Below, piece by piece: positions 18,491-25,960 of a stretch of 64,000 nt of DNA. Position 1 is the stretch's first letter. The number at the start of each line of letters is the position of its first letter. The position numbers and the translations under genes were made by a program. Source of the stretch: Multivorans sp965116445 (lineage in GTDB: Bacteria > Acidobacteriota > Thermoanaerobaculia > Multivoradales > Multivoraceae); assembly GCA_965116445.1 (NCBI GenBank), contig OZ220688.1:434001-498000 (forward strand). The letters are read 5' to 3'. Below the pieces are notes generated by a model. The model saw only the letters and a program-made list of their open reading frames with translations, was not told the origin of the DNA and searched no databases.

Positions 18491-19269
18491 GGCGACTCCG
18501 ACTCCGAAGGGACCGCGTCAACCGGGACTTTCGGCGACTCGGACTCCGCGGCGTTCCGCAGCTTGCGCCGCCGTCGAAACCGGTCGATCGACGGCATGGC
18601 CACGGCGAGGGCCACCGAAAGCAGCGGCGAGAGGAGCCACCATGTTGCTTCGGATGAAGTGGGATCCTCCTCGATCGCCTCCACTCCGAACTTGGCGAGA
18701 TGAACGGCGCCCAAAGCCGCAGCCGGAACGGTGAACCACGGGTCACGAAAGCCCGGAGCGAAGGTCCGCTTCGCTTCGTTTCCGTCGGCTGAGCTGTCCT
18801 TGTTGCCGGCGCCTTCCAGACGCACGCGCCTGCTGATGCTGGCCGGGATGGTGACCGTCGCGAAGGCGACGAAGACCAGGAACCACAAGGTTCGATCGGA
18901 CAGCGGGGGTCCGGCTTCCAGGTCCACGATGAGTTGGACGACCAGGACGAGCACGCAGTAGATCGCGGGAACCTGGTACCAGGGATCGGTGAAGAACCGC
19001 GCCTCGTGCCAGACCGGGCCGGTCCGGGGCTCCGGCGGCGGCGCGGGTTCCTCCGGGTTCAGGTACTTCCGCACTCCGCGGAGCATGAACGTGAAGGTGC
19101 TCAGCCCCATCGCACCCAGGCCGACCGCATAGGACAGCGCGAGCGGCGACGTCCGCAGGCTCTCCGGGGACAGGAATCCGTCCGCGAAGCCGGACATGAC
19201 AAGCCCCATGAGCACCGCCAAGCGGGCGGAAAGGCGCGAGTCGTCGTGTTTCTTGGCGAGGGAGGACAT
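18487..19269 (-). CDS. Predicted multi-pass membrane protein of unknown function
   Basis: From the ATG at 19269 the protein is 260 residues with about five hydrophobic stretches. Examples are LAVLMGLVMSGFADGFL, AVGLGAMGLSTFTFML, IYCVLVLVVQLIVDL and LWFLVFVAFATVTIPAS. Similar DPWYxVPA and DPWFTVPAA motifs occur before two of them, so the protein seems to contain an internal duplication (FFTDPWYQVPAI and FRDPWFTVPAA). The C-terminal tail is basic then acidic. It is probably translated together with the hydrolase gene through the ATGA overlap. No family is recognised. Confidence 0.55.
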   Translation of the reverse strand: MSSLAKKHDDSRLSARLAVLMGLVMSGFADGFLSPESLRTSPLALSYAVGLGAMGLSTFTFMLRGVRKYLNPEEPAPPPEPRTGPVWHEARFFTDPWYQVPAIYCVLVLVVQLIVDLEAGPPLSDRTLWFLVFVAFATVTIPASISRRVRLEGAGNKDSSADGNEAKRTFAPGFRDPWFTVPAAALGAVHLAKFGVEAIEEDPTSSEATWWLLSPLLSVALAVAMPSIDRFRRRRKLRNAAESESPKVPVDAVPSESESP

Positions 19270-19286
19270 CGTGTCTCGGCAGTCCC

Positions 19287-19385
19287 TTACTGGAGCAGCT
19301 TGAGCCAGCCCGCAGTGAGTATGAGTAGGCCGAAAGACCAGAGCGTCCACACGAACACGATGCTGCCGAGGATAGCTTCTGAAGC
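19287..19385 (-). other. Possible leftover of a small membrane-helix coding segment
   Basis: A minus-strand frame ending in TAA at 19287-19289 reads EAILGSIVFVWTLWSFGLL and then ILTAGWLKLLQ, a convincing membrane helix. No ATG or good ribosome site precedes it; the only start is a GTG within the helix. It could be the C-terminal remnant of a lost gene or a very small protein. Weak evidence. Confidence 0.2.
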
Positions 19386-19533
19386 CTCACGAGTTCTCCG
19401 CGGCTGCGCATGTCGATTGGGGCGGCTGGATCTCGCGAACCGAGGTAGCCATCACCCAGCCAGGGGAGCTGCACCTACCGGGAGTGCTCGGTTTCCCGGG
19501 GCGAACAGTAGTTGCGTGTGCTAAGTTCGGCCC

Positions 19534-19773
19534 ATGCGTTTGCACATTGCGCTGGACGACGATCTCGTAGCCGAACTCGACCGGCGCGCCGGTCCCCGGC
19601 AGCGCAGCGCCTTCATCGCCCATCTGATCCAGCGGGGACTCGACGACGAACGGCGCTGGGATGACATCGAAGCGGCGCTCGGCGGCATCTCCGACACGGG
19701 CCACGACTGGGACGACGACCCAGCGGAGTGGGTGCGACGCCAGCGGCGCGGAGACCGTCGGCGTTCGGGCTGA
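19534..19773 (+). CDS. vapB: VapB-type antitoxin
   Basis: This 79-residue protein begins MRLHIALDDDLVAELDRRAG followed by RQRSAFIAHLIQRGL. That is a ribbon-helix-helix DNA-binding fold (strand MRLHIALDDD, then two helices). The C-terminal tail is rich in Asp, Trp and Arg, as expected for a toxin-binding segment. It precedes a PIN toxin and overlaps its likely translation-initiation region. It would neutralise the toxin and repress the operon. Confidence 0.82.
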   Translation: MRLHIALDDDLVAELDRRAGPRQRSAFIAHLIQRGLDDERRWDDIEAALGGISDTGHDWDDDPAEWVRRQRRGDRRRSG

Positions 19774-19775
19774 TC

Positions 19776-20165
19776 TTGAGCCGCCTGCTGCTCGACTCGA
19801 CCGTGCTCATCGACGCCCTGCGCGGCCGCCGGGCGGCTGCGCAGGTGGCGACTCTGCGCCGCGAAGGAACCGAGCCCTGGGTGTGCGTCATTTCGGTGGA
19901 CGAAGTGTGGCGAGGCATTCGGCCCGGCGAAGAGTTGGCGGCGAGGAGGCTCTTCAGGGGCCTTCGTCTTGCACCCTTGGGCAAGGCCGAGGGCATGATG
20001 GCCGGCCGTTGGCGCCGAGAGTTCGCCGAGAGAGGCGTGACGCTGCACCAGGCGGATTGCCTGATCGCCGCGGCCGCCGTCGGCGCCGGGGCCGCGTTGG
20101 CCACGGCCAACGTACGGGACTACCCGATGGCGGCCGTCGAGGTCAGGGAGTGGCGGGCAGGGTAA
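19776..20165 (+). CDS. vapC: VapC-type PIN-domain toxin (second pair)
   Basis: With a TTG start at 19776, three bases after the antitoxin stop, the protein is 129 residues. It has LLLDSTVLIDALRG (first Asp), VISVDEVWRGI (Glu), LHQADCLIAAAAV (Asp) and ATANVRDYPM. All acidic positions of the PIN active site are kept. It is a predicted ribonuclease toxin like the copy at 2256, but the two are not close relatives. No ATG fits, so TTG, or a CTG at 19770, is the likely start. Confidence 0.82.
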   Translation: MSRLLLDSTVLIDALRGRRAAAQVATLRREGTEPWVCVISVDEVWRGIRPGEELAARRLFRGLRLAPLGKAEGMMAGRWRREFAERGVTLHQADCLIAAAAVGAGAALATANVRDYPMAAVEVREWRAG

Positions 20166-20190
20166 GGGGCCAACGCCGAAGTGGGGCACG

Positions 20191-20209
20191 ACGCCGGCAC
20201 CGCCGGCGT
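20191..20209. terminator. Hairpin between convergent genes
   Basis: An 8-bp perfect stem (ACGCCGGC/GCCGGCGT) with a 3-base loop lies between the ends of the vapC gene (20165) and the methyltransferase gene (20228). It could end transcription from both sides. There is no T-run, so an intrinsic terminator is not certain; it may instead be one of the GC-rich repeats of this genome. Confidence 0.35.
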
Positions 20210-20227
20210 CAGGCAGCGTCGGACCTC

Positions 20228-20959
20228 CTACACCCGCCGGCAGACGAACAGCTCGTACTCCCCCGGTTCCATCTCCGAATGGTCGCAGTCCACCGCCACT
20301 GCCTCGAAACCGACGTGGGCGAGCAGGCCGAGCCACTCGGTACGTCGGAAGAGGCCCGTGACGTGCCGGTCGTGCACGACCTCGACGCTGCCGTCGGCTT
20401 CGCGCAACACGAAGGCGTAGTCGGTCGTGATCGTCGTGTCGTCGGGGTCGGGATCCCAGCAGTTCTCGAGGTAATGCGCGCTCCTGTCTTCCCCGTCGCA
20501 GCCGCCGCAGTCGGTCCTGGGCTGGAAGTTCTCCCGCAGGTGGTCGGGCGCGAAGAGGGCGGCGCCGCCGGGCCGGCAGTGGATCCAGGCGGTCTCGATG
20601 GCGGCGCGCAGGTCCTCGAGAGTGGTCATGTAGTCGATCGCGTCGTGGACGAAGACGCAGTCGAACGTACGGTCGAGGCGGACCGTCCGCATGTCGCCCT
20701 CGATGTGCCGGCATTCGGGATTGAGCTCTTTGCTCATCGCCAGCATCCCGGGCGAAAGGTCGACGAGGGTCATCTCGAAGTGCGCCTTGAGGTGGGAGGC
20801 GTTGTGACCGCCGCCGCTGCCTAGTTCCAGGGCGGTGCGAGGGGTGCCGTCGGACGCTTCGAGGAGGTGCCGGAGGTAGATGCCGGCTTCTTCCTCGTAC
20901 TCGTGGGGTGGCGAGATCAGCGGCCACCAGGGCGCGATCTCGGCGTAGAGCTTGGGCAT
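20228..20959 (-). CDS. Class I SAM-dependent methyltransferase
   Basis: From the ATG at 20959 the protein is 243 residues. Motif I is TALELGSGGGHNASHLK (about residues 42-58), and the acidic loop is MTLVDLSPGMLAMSK. Motif II-like VRLDRTFDCVFVHDAIDYM is followed by RPGGAALFAPDHLRE. This is a Rossmann-fold methyltransferase of the small-molecule type; the acceptor is unknown. The N-terminus MPKLYAEIAPWWPLISPP is typical of this subgroup. The frame is open upstream, but the start fits the family. Confidence 0.85.
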   Translation of the reverse strand: MPKLYAEIAPWWPLISPPHEYEEEAGIYLRHLLEASDGTPRTALELGSGGGHNASHLKAHFEMTLVDLSPGMLAMSKELNPECRHIEGDMRTVRLDRTFDCVFVHDAIDYMTTLEDLRAAIETAWIHCRPGGAALFAPDHLRENFQPRTDCGGCDGEDRSAHYLENCWDPDPDDTTITTDYAFVLREADGSVEVVHDRHVTGLFRRTEWLGLLAHVGFEAVAVDCDHSEMEPGEYELFVCRRV

Positions 20960-21032
20960 AGTGGGGGAGGATACGGGCTCGCCGCTTCGCGGCGTCACCC
21001 GGACCGCGCCAACGAGGTTCCCTGGCTGGAAG

Positions 21033-21722
21033 TCAGCCGGACTGCGAGGCAGCGATGATGGCCGGCATGGCGGCGGCCGCGGCGATGGCGGCTTGCGTGG
21101 CCGCGACGGCCTCGGCGGTCGCGCGGCCAACGAGGTCACCGTTGGTGAGGCTCTTCAGACGTTGCTTGCGAGGCCTGAGTTCCTTGCGGCCGAAGATCGG
21201 GTTGAGCAGGCCCGCCGCCTTGGCGAGTGAGACCAGGACGACGGTGCGGGGCTCGACTTCCCGGTCGTCGCCGAAGATCGCCTCGCGCAGGCGGGAGTGG
21301 ATCTCCTGCTCGGGACCGGGGTCGATCTCGGGGTAGATGCGCCGCGTGAAGATGACGAGCAACTGCTTCTCGTCCGCCTTGAGGATGCCGCGCTCGCAGA
21401 GGCGCCCTGCGACCCGGTGTCGGAGCTTGGAAAGGGAGGAGAAGCGCGTGATCCAGGTCTGCAGCGACGCGCGCCGCTTCGCGTCCCGGACCTTCTTCAG
21501 GCACTCATCCACGACCGGGTCGCCGATTCGCCTGGTGTTGCGGACATCGACGATCTTGTGCCGTCGCGATTCGTCGATGCGGATCCGTTCCTGCAGGAGG
21601 AGTTCGGCGGCGATGGCGCCGGCGATTCCGAAGCTGGCGGTGCCGGAGACGACCGTGCCCTTCTCGTCGTGCAGGGCGAGCAGCATGAGCTCTTCGTGGA
21701 GGAGGAGGGGAGTGTCGTGCAT
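21033..21722 (-). CDS. GPP34 (GOLPH3/Vps74-like) family protein
   Basis: This 229-residue protein begins LLLHEELMLLALHDEKGTVV, the opening of the GPP34 family. It carries GIAGAIAAELLLQERIRID and VVDECLKKVRDA further on, with RFSSLSKLRHRVAGRL in the middle. In eukaryotes GPP34 proteins bind phosphatidylinositol-4-phosphate at the Golgi. Bacterial members occur in actinobacteria, acidobacteria and others with no firmly known role. The C-terminus has a low-complexity Ala-rich tail (ATQAAIAAAAAMPAI). It lies near the trehalose genes on the same strand, but no functional link is evident. Confidence 0.82.
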   Translation of the reverse strand: MHDTPLLLHEELMLLALHDEKGTVVSGTASFGIAGAIAAELLLQERIRIDESRRHKIVDVRNTRRIGDPVVDECLKKVRDAKRRASLQTWITRFSSLSKLRHRVAGRLCERGILKADEKQLLVIFTRRIYPEIDPGPEQEIHSRLREAIFGDDREVEPRTVVLVSLAKAAGLLNPIFGRKELRPRKQRLKSLTNGDLVGRATAEAVAATQAAIAAAAAMPAIIAASQSG

Positions 21723-21779
21723 CGTGGTGGGAGGCTAACAGCGGGGCGGTACGGGCTCCCGCTTCGCCGCATCCAGTGG

Positions 21780-23588
21780 TCAGAACGCTTCGCTCCAGGG
21801 GCGGCTGAGCCGCAACGCGGAGTTGATCAGGCCGACCATGGAGTAGGTCTGGGGGAAGTTGCCCCAGAGTTCCCCCGTCTCGGGGTCGAGGTCTTCGGAG
21901 AGGAGACCCACCGGGTTGCGGCGGTCGAGCATCTGCTCGAAGAGCTCCCGGGCTTCGTCGCGTCGGCCGAGGGCGTTGATCGCGTCGATGTACCAGAAGC
22001 TGCAGACGGCGAAGGAGGTCGTGGGCGCGCCGAACTCGTCCTCCTGGTAGCGGAAGAAGTTGCTGCCTTGCCGGAGGGGTTCGAGCGACTCGACGGTGGC
22101 GGCGAAGCAGGGATCGTCGGCGTCGAGGAAGCCGAGGTCGTGGAGCAGGAGCAGGCTGGCGTCGATCCCTGCGCCGTCCAGGCTGGCGGCGAGACGGCCG
22201 CCGGTCTTCGCGTTCTCGAGGATGTGGCGGCGAATCGCGACGGCGCGGCTCGTCCAGTGCCGGTCGCGGTCGGCAAGGCCGAGCACTCGCGCGATGCGGG
22301 CCAGCCGGTCGCAGGCGGCCCAGCACATCACGCTCGAAAAGGTGTGGACGGCGCTGCGCTGCCTGAACTCCCAGAGCCCGGCATCGGGCTGGTCAAAAAG
22401 CGCGGCGGCCTGACGCCCGAGTTGTTCGAGGGAGGCGAACACCCGCGCGTTGCCCGGCTTGACGAGGCGGCGGTCGAAGAAGCTCTGGGTGACGGAGAGG
22501 ATCGCGCTGCCGTAGTTGTCGTTCTGGAGCTGTCGCCAGGCGGCGTTGCCGACGCGGACCGGCCCCATGCCGCGGTAGCCGGGAAGATGATCGACCGTGC
22601 GCTCGGTCAGTTCCCGCTCGAACTTGATCCCGTAGACGGGTTGCAGCACACCGCTTTCCGCCGCGGCTGCAAGGTTCGTGATGTAACCGAGGTAACCCTC
22701 CATCGTCCGGGTGGCGCCGAGACGGTTCAGCGCCTGGACGACGAAGTGGGAGTCGCGGAGCCAGCAGAAGCGATAGTCCCAGTTGCGGCCGCTGTCGGCT
22801 GCCTCGGGGATCGACGTGGTCATCGCGGCCAGCACCGCTCCGGTCTCTTCGAAACTGCAGAGCTGAAGCGTGATCGCTGCCCGGATCACCGCTTCCTGCC
22901 ACTCGAACGGCACGGCCAGGTGGCGTACGAACTCGCGCCAGTAGCTCTCCGTGCGGCTCCGGAACTCGCGCGCCACGGAGTCCACGGGTTCGGTCAGGCT
23001 CTCGTCGGGACCCAGCAACAGGGTGAGCGGCTGTTCGAGGACGAAGGCGATCTCGTCTGTGATCAGCGAGACCGGCGCGTCCGTGGTCAGCCGCAGGGTC
23101 AGGCCGGGGCCCACGTAGCGGATGTGGTTGCTGCCGCGGGTCATGTCCGGGCGTCGCGCGCCGTAGTCGAATCGCGGCCGCAGGCGGATGCGGATGCGCG
23201 GCTCGCCGGCCAGGGGCTCGACCGTTCGGACGATCGTCGTCGGCCGGAAGGAACGGCCGAACTGCTCGAAGCGGGGCGCGAAGTCGGTGATGCGGACCGT
23301 GGCGCCGCTCCTGTCCCGCAGCGTCGTTTCGAGGATCGCGGTGTTCTCGATGTAGTGCTGCTCGCTGTCCGCTAACCCTTCAAGCACGACATCGAAGAAG
23401 CCGCCGGCCTCGGGATCGTTGTCTCCTTCGGTCCCGTCCAAGCCGCCGAGCAGCGCGTGGAATACGGGGTCGCCGTCGAAGTGGGGCAGGCAGGCCCAGC
23501 AGATCCGGCCGCGCGGGTCGATCAGCGCCCCGAAGCTGCAATTGCCGATCACGCCGCCGTCGAGCGGCCGGACTTCGTGAGGCGTCAT
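21780..23588 (-). CDS. Glycoside hydrolase family 15 protein (glucoamylase/trehalase-like)
   Basis: This 602-residue protein from the ATG at 23588 has the GH15 layout. The N-terminal beta-sandwich (GGVIGNCSFGALIDPRGRI, then ACLPHFDGDPVF) is followed by a catalytic helical barrel. The barrel contains GRNWDYRFCWLRDSHFVVQA, the conserved WDYRYCWLRDA motif, and later DPETGELWGNFPQTYSM, which holds the second acidic residue and the FPQTxSH-like end. In bacteria these enzymes hydrolyse trehalose or maltooligosaccharides. Its ATG overlaps the otsB stop by 4 bases, so it is coupled to trehalose synthesis. Trehalase activity is inferred from that context. Confidence 0.88.
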   Translation of the reverse strand: MTPHEVRPLDGGVIGNCSFGALIDPRGRICWACLPHFDGDPVFHALLGGLDGTEGDNDPEAGGFFDVVLEGLADSEQHYIENTAILETTLRDRSGATVRITDFAPRFEQFGRSFRPTTIVRTVEPLAGEPRIRIRLRPRFDYGARRPDMTRGSNHIRYVGPGLTLRLTTDAPVSLITDEIAFVLEQPLTLLLGPDESLTEPVDSVAREFRSRTESYWREFVRHLAVPFEWQEAVIRAAITLQLCSFEETGAVLAAMTTSIPEAADSGRNWDYRFCWLRDSHFVVQALNRLGATRTMEGYLGYITNLAAAAESGVLQPVYGIKFERELTERTVDHLPGYRGMGPVRVGNAAWRQLQNDNYGSAILSVTQSFFDRRLVKPGNARVFASLEQLGRQAAALFDQPDAGLWEFRQRSAVHTFSSVMCWAACDRLARIARVLGLADRDRHWTSRAVAIRRHILENAKTGGRLAASLDGAGIDASLLLLHDLGFLDADDPCFAATVESLEPLRQGSNFFRYQEDEFGAPTTSFAVCSFWYIDAINALGRRDEARELFEQMLDRRNPVGLLSEDLDPETGELWGNFPQTYSMVGLINSALRLSRPWSEAF

Positions 23589-24394
23589 GGGCTCCCGTCC
23601 ATCACTCTGTCGCACAGAACCTCGAGCCAACGGTGCAGCTCCCTCACGCCGCTCAGCCCGTACCGGGCGTTGCTCATTCGGTGGCCTGCGTGGTCCAGGC
23701 CGACGACGATCCCGGCGCCGCCAGCGATCTGCGCGGCGGCGAAGCCTTCCTCGTCCGTGATGTCGTCGCCGATGAACACGGGGACGCGGCCACGAAACGG
23801 CGCTTCTTCCATGAAGTCCTCGACCACCGTGTGCTTGTTCGGGCGATGGGGTTTCAACTCGAGCACCATCTTGCCTTCCTGGACCCGGTAGGCAGCGCCG
23901 AGGGAGCTTCGGATCTTCTCCATCACTTCGCGCGCCGCGCTCTCGGCACCGGCGGCGCGCCGGTAGTGGAGCGCCAGGGTCGCCGACTTGTCTTCGAGCA
24001 GGGTGCCGGGGTGGTCGGCGACGAAGCGCGCCAGTTCACGGCGGGCCGGGGCCAACGCGGGTGCTCCGTCGGCCCGGCTGACCGATCCGTCGGCGGACCT
24101 GCGCTCCAGGCCGTGCAGCCCGGCGGCCGGCAGCTCAAGGGGCGAGAAGAAGCGGTCGAGTACGTCGAGCGAGCGTCCGCTGGCGAGGGCCACGGCGCCG
24201 CCGAGCCGGTCGCGGAGCCTCTCGAGCAGGCCACCGATCCGTTCGTCGACGTGGACGGCGTCGGGTGCATCCGCGATCTCGATCAGGGTGCCGTCGACAT
24301 CCAGGAACAGGGCCCAGGAGTCGGCCGGCGGGATATCGGCGCCCGGTTCCAGCAGGATCCAGGCGGCGTGCGGAGGATTCGCGTTCTGGTTCAC
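23585..24394 (-). CDS. otsB: Trehalose-6-phosphate phosphatase
   Basis: From a GTG at 24394 the protein is 269 residues. It has the HAD phosphatase motif I ALFLDVDGTLIEIADAP (DVDGT, with both catalytic Asp), motif II VALASGRSLD and motif III/IV FIGDDITDEEGFAAA. It removes phosphate from trehalose-6-phosphate. The gene is coupled to the GH15 gene downstream (4-base overlap) and is divergent from otsA with only 39 bases between the starts, so one small region must drive both. A long frame reading upstream of the GTG is the antisense of otsA and was ignored. Confidence 0.9.
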   Translation of the reverse strand: MNQNANPPHAAWILLEPGADIPPADSWALFLDVDGTLIEIADAPDAVHVDERIGGLLERLRDRLGGAVALASGRSLDVLDRFFSPLELPAAGLHGLERRSADGSVSRADGAPALAPARRELARFVADHPGTLLEDKSATLALHYRRAAGAESAAREVMEKIRSSLGAAYRVQEGKMVLELKPHRPNKHTVVEDFMEEAPFRGRVPVFIGDDITDEEGFAAAQIAGGAGIVVGLDHAGHRMSNARYGLSGVRELHRWLEVLCDRVMDGSP

Positions 24395-24433
24395 AGGGCT
24401 CGGCCTCCGAGATCCCTTACGATACAGAAACCG

Positions 24434-25831
24434 ATGAGTTCTCAGGATCTGCCGGCCGCACAGCAGTCGGAGCTGGTGATCGTTGCCAACACGCTCCCCG
24501 TGCGTCGCGAGGAGGTGGAGGGCGAGTTGGGTTGGGCGCAGAGCCCGGGCGGTCTGGTCAGCGCCCTGTCGCCGATCGTCCGTGAGGCGGGCGGGTGCTG
24601 GGTGGGCTGGACCGGCGGCGCCGACGACGCGCCCGAACCGTTCCGCCACGAGGGCATCCTGAACGTGGCCGTGCCGGTCTCGGCGGCGGAGGTCGCGGGT
24701 TCCTACCAGGGGATGTGCAACTCGACGCTCTGGCCGCTCTACCACGACGCCGTACGTCCGCCCGAGTACCACCGGCACTGGTGGAACCCGTACGTCGCGG
24801 TCAACCGGCGCTTTGCCGAGGAGGCTGCCCGCCGCACCGCGATCGGGGGCCGCGTCTGGATCCAGGACTACCACCTGCAGCTCGTGCCGCGGATGCTGCG
24901 CGAACTGCGGCCCGACATCAGCTCGGGCTTCTTCCTGCACATCCCGTTCCCGCCGATTGAGCTGTTCCTGCGCCTGCCGTGGCGGCGGGCGGTGCTCGAA
25001 GGGCTGCTCGGGGCGGACGTGATCGGCTTCCAGACTCCGGCCGGGGCCTACAACTTCACGCGGCTTGCCGACCGGCTGATCGAGGCGGAGCCCCGGGGCG
25101 AGACGATCCGCTACCAGGGGCGCGATATCCGGGTCGGCGCCTTTCCGATCTCCATCGACACGGACCGCTACGCGAACGCGGCTCTGGCGCCCGAGATCCG
25201 GGAGCGTGCCGAACAGCTCCAGCAGCTTCGTCGCGGCCGCAAGATCATCCTCTCGGTCGACCGGCTGGACTATACGAAGGGGATCGACCTGCGGCTCAAG
25301 GCGTTCCTCGAATGGCTGGGTCGCGAGGACCGGTCGATTCGCGACGCGGTGATGGTCCAGGTCGCCGTGCCCAGCCGCGAGCGCATCTCGGAGTACCAGA
25401 TCCTCCGGCGCGACGTGGAGGAGCTCGTCGGCCAGATCAACGGCGAATACGGCGAACTCGGCGTCGTGCCGGTCCAGTACTTCCGGCGCAACCTTCCGTT
25501 CGAAGAGTTGATTGCGTTCTACCTCGTCGCCGACGTGATGCTCGTCACGCCGCTCTGCGACGGGATGAACCTGGTCGCCAAGGAATACGTCGCCACCCGG
25601 CTCCAGGACGACGGCGTCCTCGTGCTGAGCGAGTTCGCCGGCGCGGCCGCCGAGCTGCCGGACGCCCTGCTCGTGAATCCGCACGACGTGAACGCGATGG
25701 CCGCGGCGATCGAACAGGCGGTCACCCTCGACCCGGCCGACGGAACGCGCCGGATGAAGGCGATGCGCGACGTGGTCCGTCGCCACTCCGTCCACGAATG
25801 GGCGGCGCAGTTCATCGAGGCGCTGACGTAG
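24434..25831 (+). CDS. otsA: Trehalose-6-phosphate synthase
   Basis: This 465-residue protein is a GT20 synthase. N-terminal LVIVANTLPVRRE and SPGGLVSALSPI hold the sugar-nucleotide loop. WIQDYHLQLVPRMLRELRP, IPFPPIELFLRLPWR and SVDRLDYTKGIDLRLKAF follow in family order, with LCDGMNLVAKEYVA near the C-terminus binding the nucleotide sugar. It joins UDP- or GDP-glucose to glucose-6-phosphate. With otsB it forms the OtsAB route to trehalose, and the GH15 gene on the other strand probably degrades it. The ATG at 24434 fits the family start. Confidence 0.95.
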   Translation: MSSQDLPAAQQSELVIVANTLPVRREEVEGELGWAQSPGGLVSALSPIVREAGGCWVGWTGGADDAPEPFRHEGILNVAVPVSAAEVAGSYQGMCNSTLWPLYHDAVRPPEYHRHWWNPYVAVNRRFAEEAARRTAIGGRVWIQDYHLQLVPRMLRELRPDISSGFFLHIPFPPIELFLRLPWRRAVLEGLLGADVIGFQTPAGAYNFTRLADRLIEAEPRGETIRYQGRDIRVGAFPISIDTDRYANAALAPEIRERAEQLQQLRRGRKIILSVDRLDYTKGIDLRLKAFLEWLGREDRSIRDAVMVQVAVPSRERISEYQILRRDVEELVGQINGEYGELGVVPVQYFRRNLPFEELIAFYLVADVMLVTPLCDGMNLVAKEYVATRLQDDGVLVLSEFAGAAAELPDALLVNPHDVNAMAAAIEQAVTLDPADGTRRMKAMRDVVRRHSVHEWAAQFIEALT

Positions 25832-25960
25832 CTTCCGCGGCGTCCGCTGCGTCCAGCGTGCTCGCCGGTCCGGGTCTCGGGTTACGATGCGCCGATGCAC
25901 GATGAACCCGGGCGGTCCGCCGGGGAGGCGCGAGAAGCAACCGAAGAGAGGCCAGGACAG

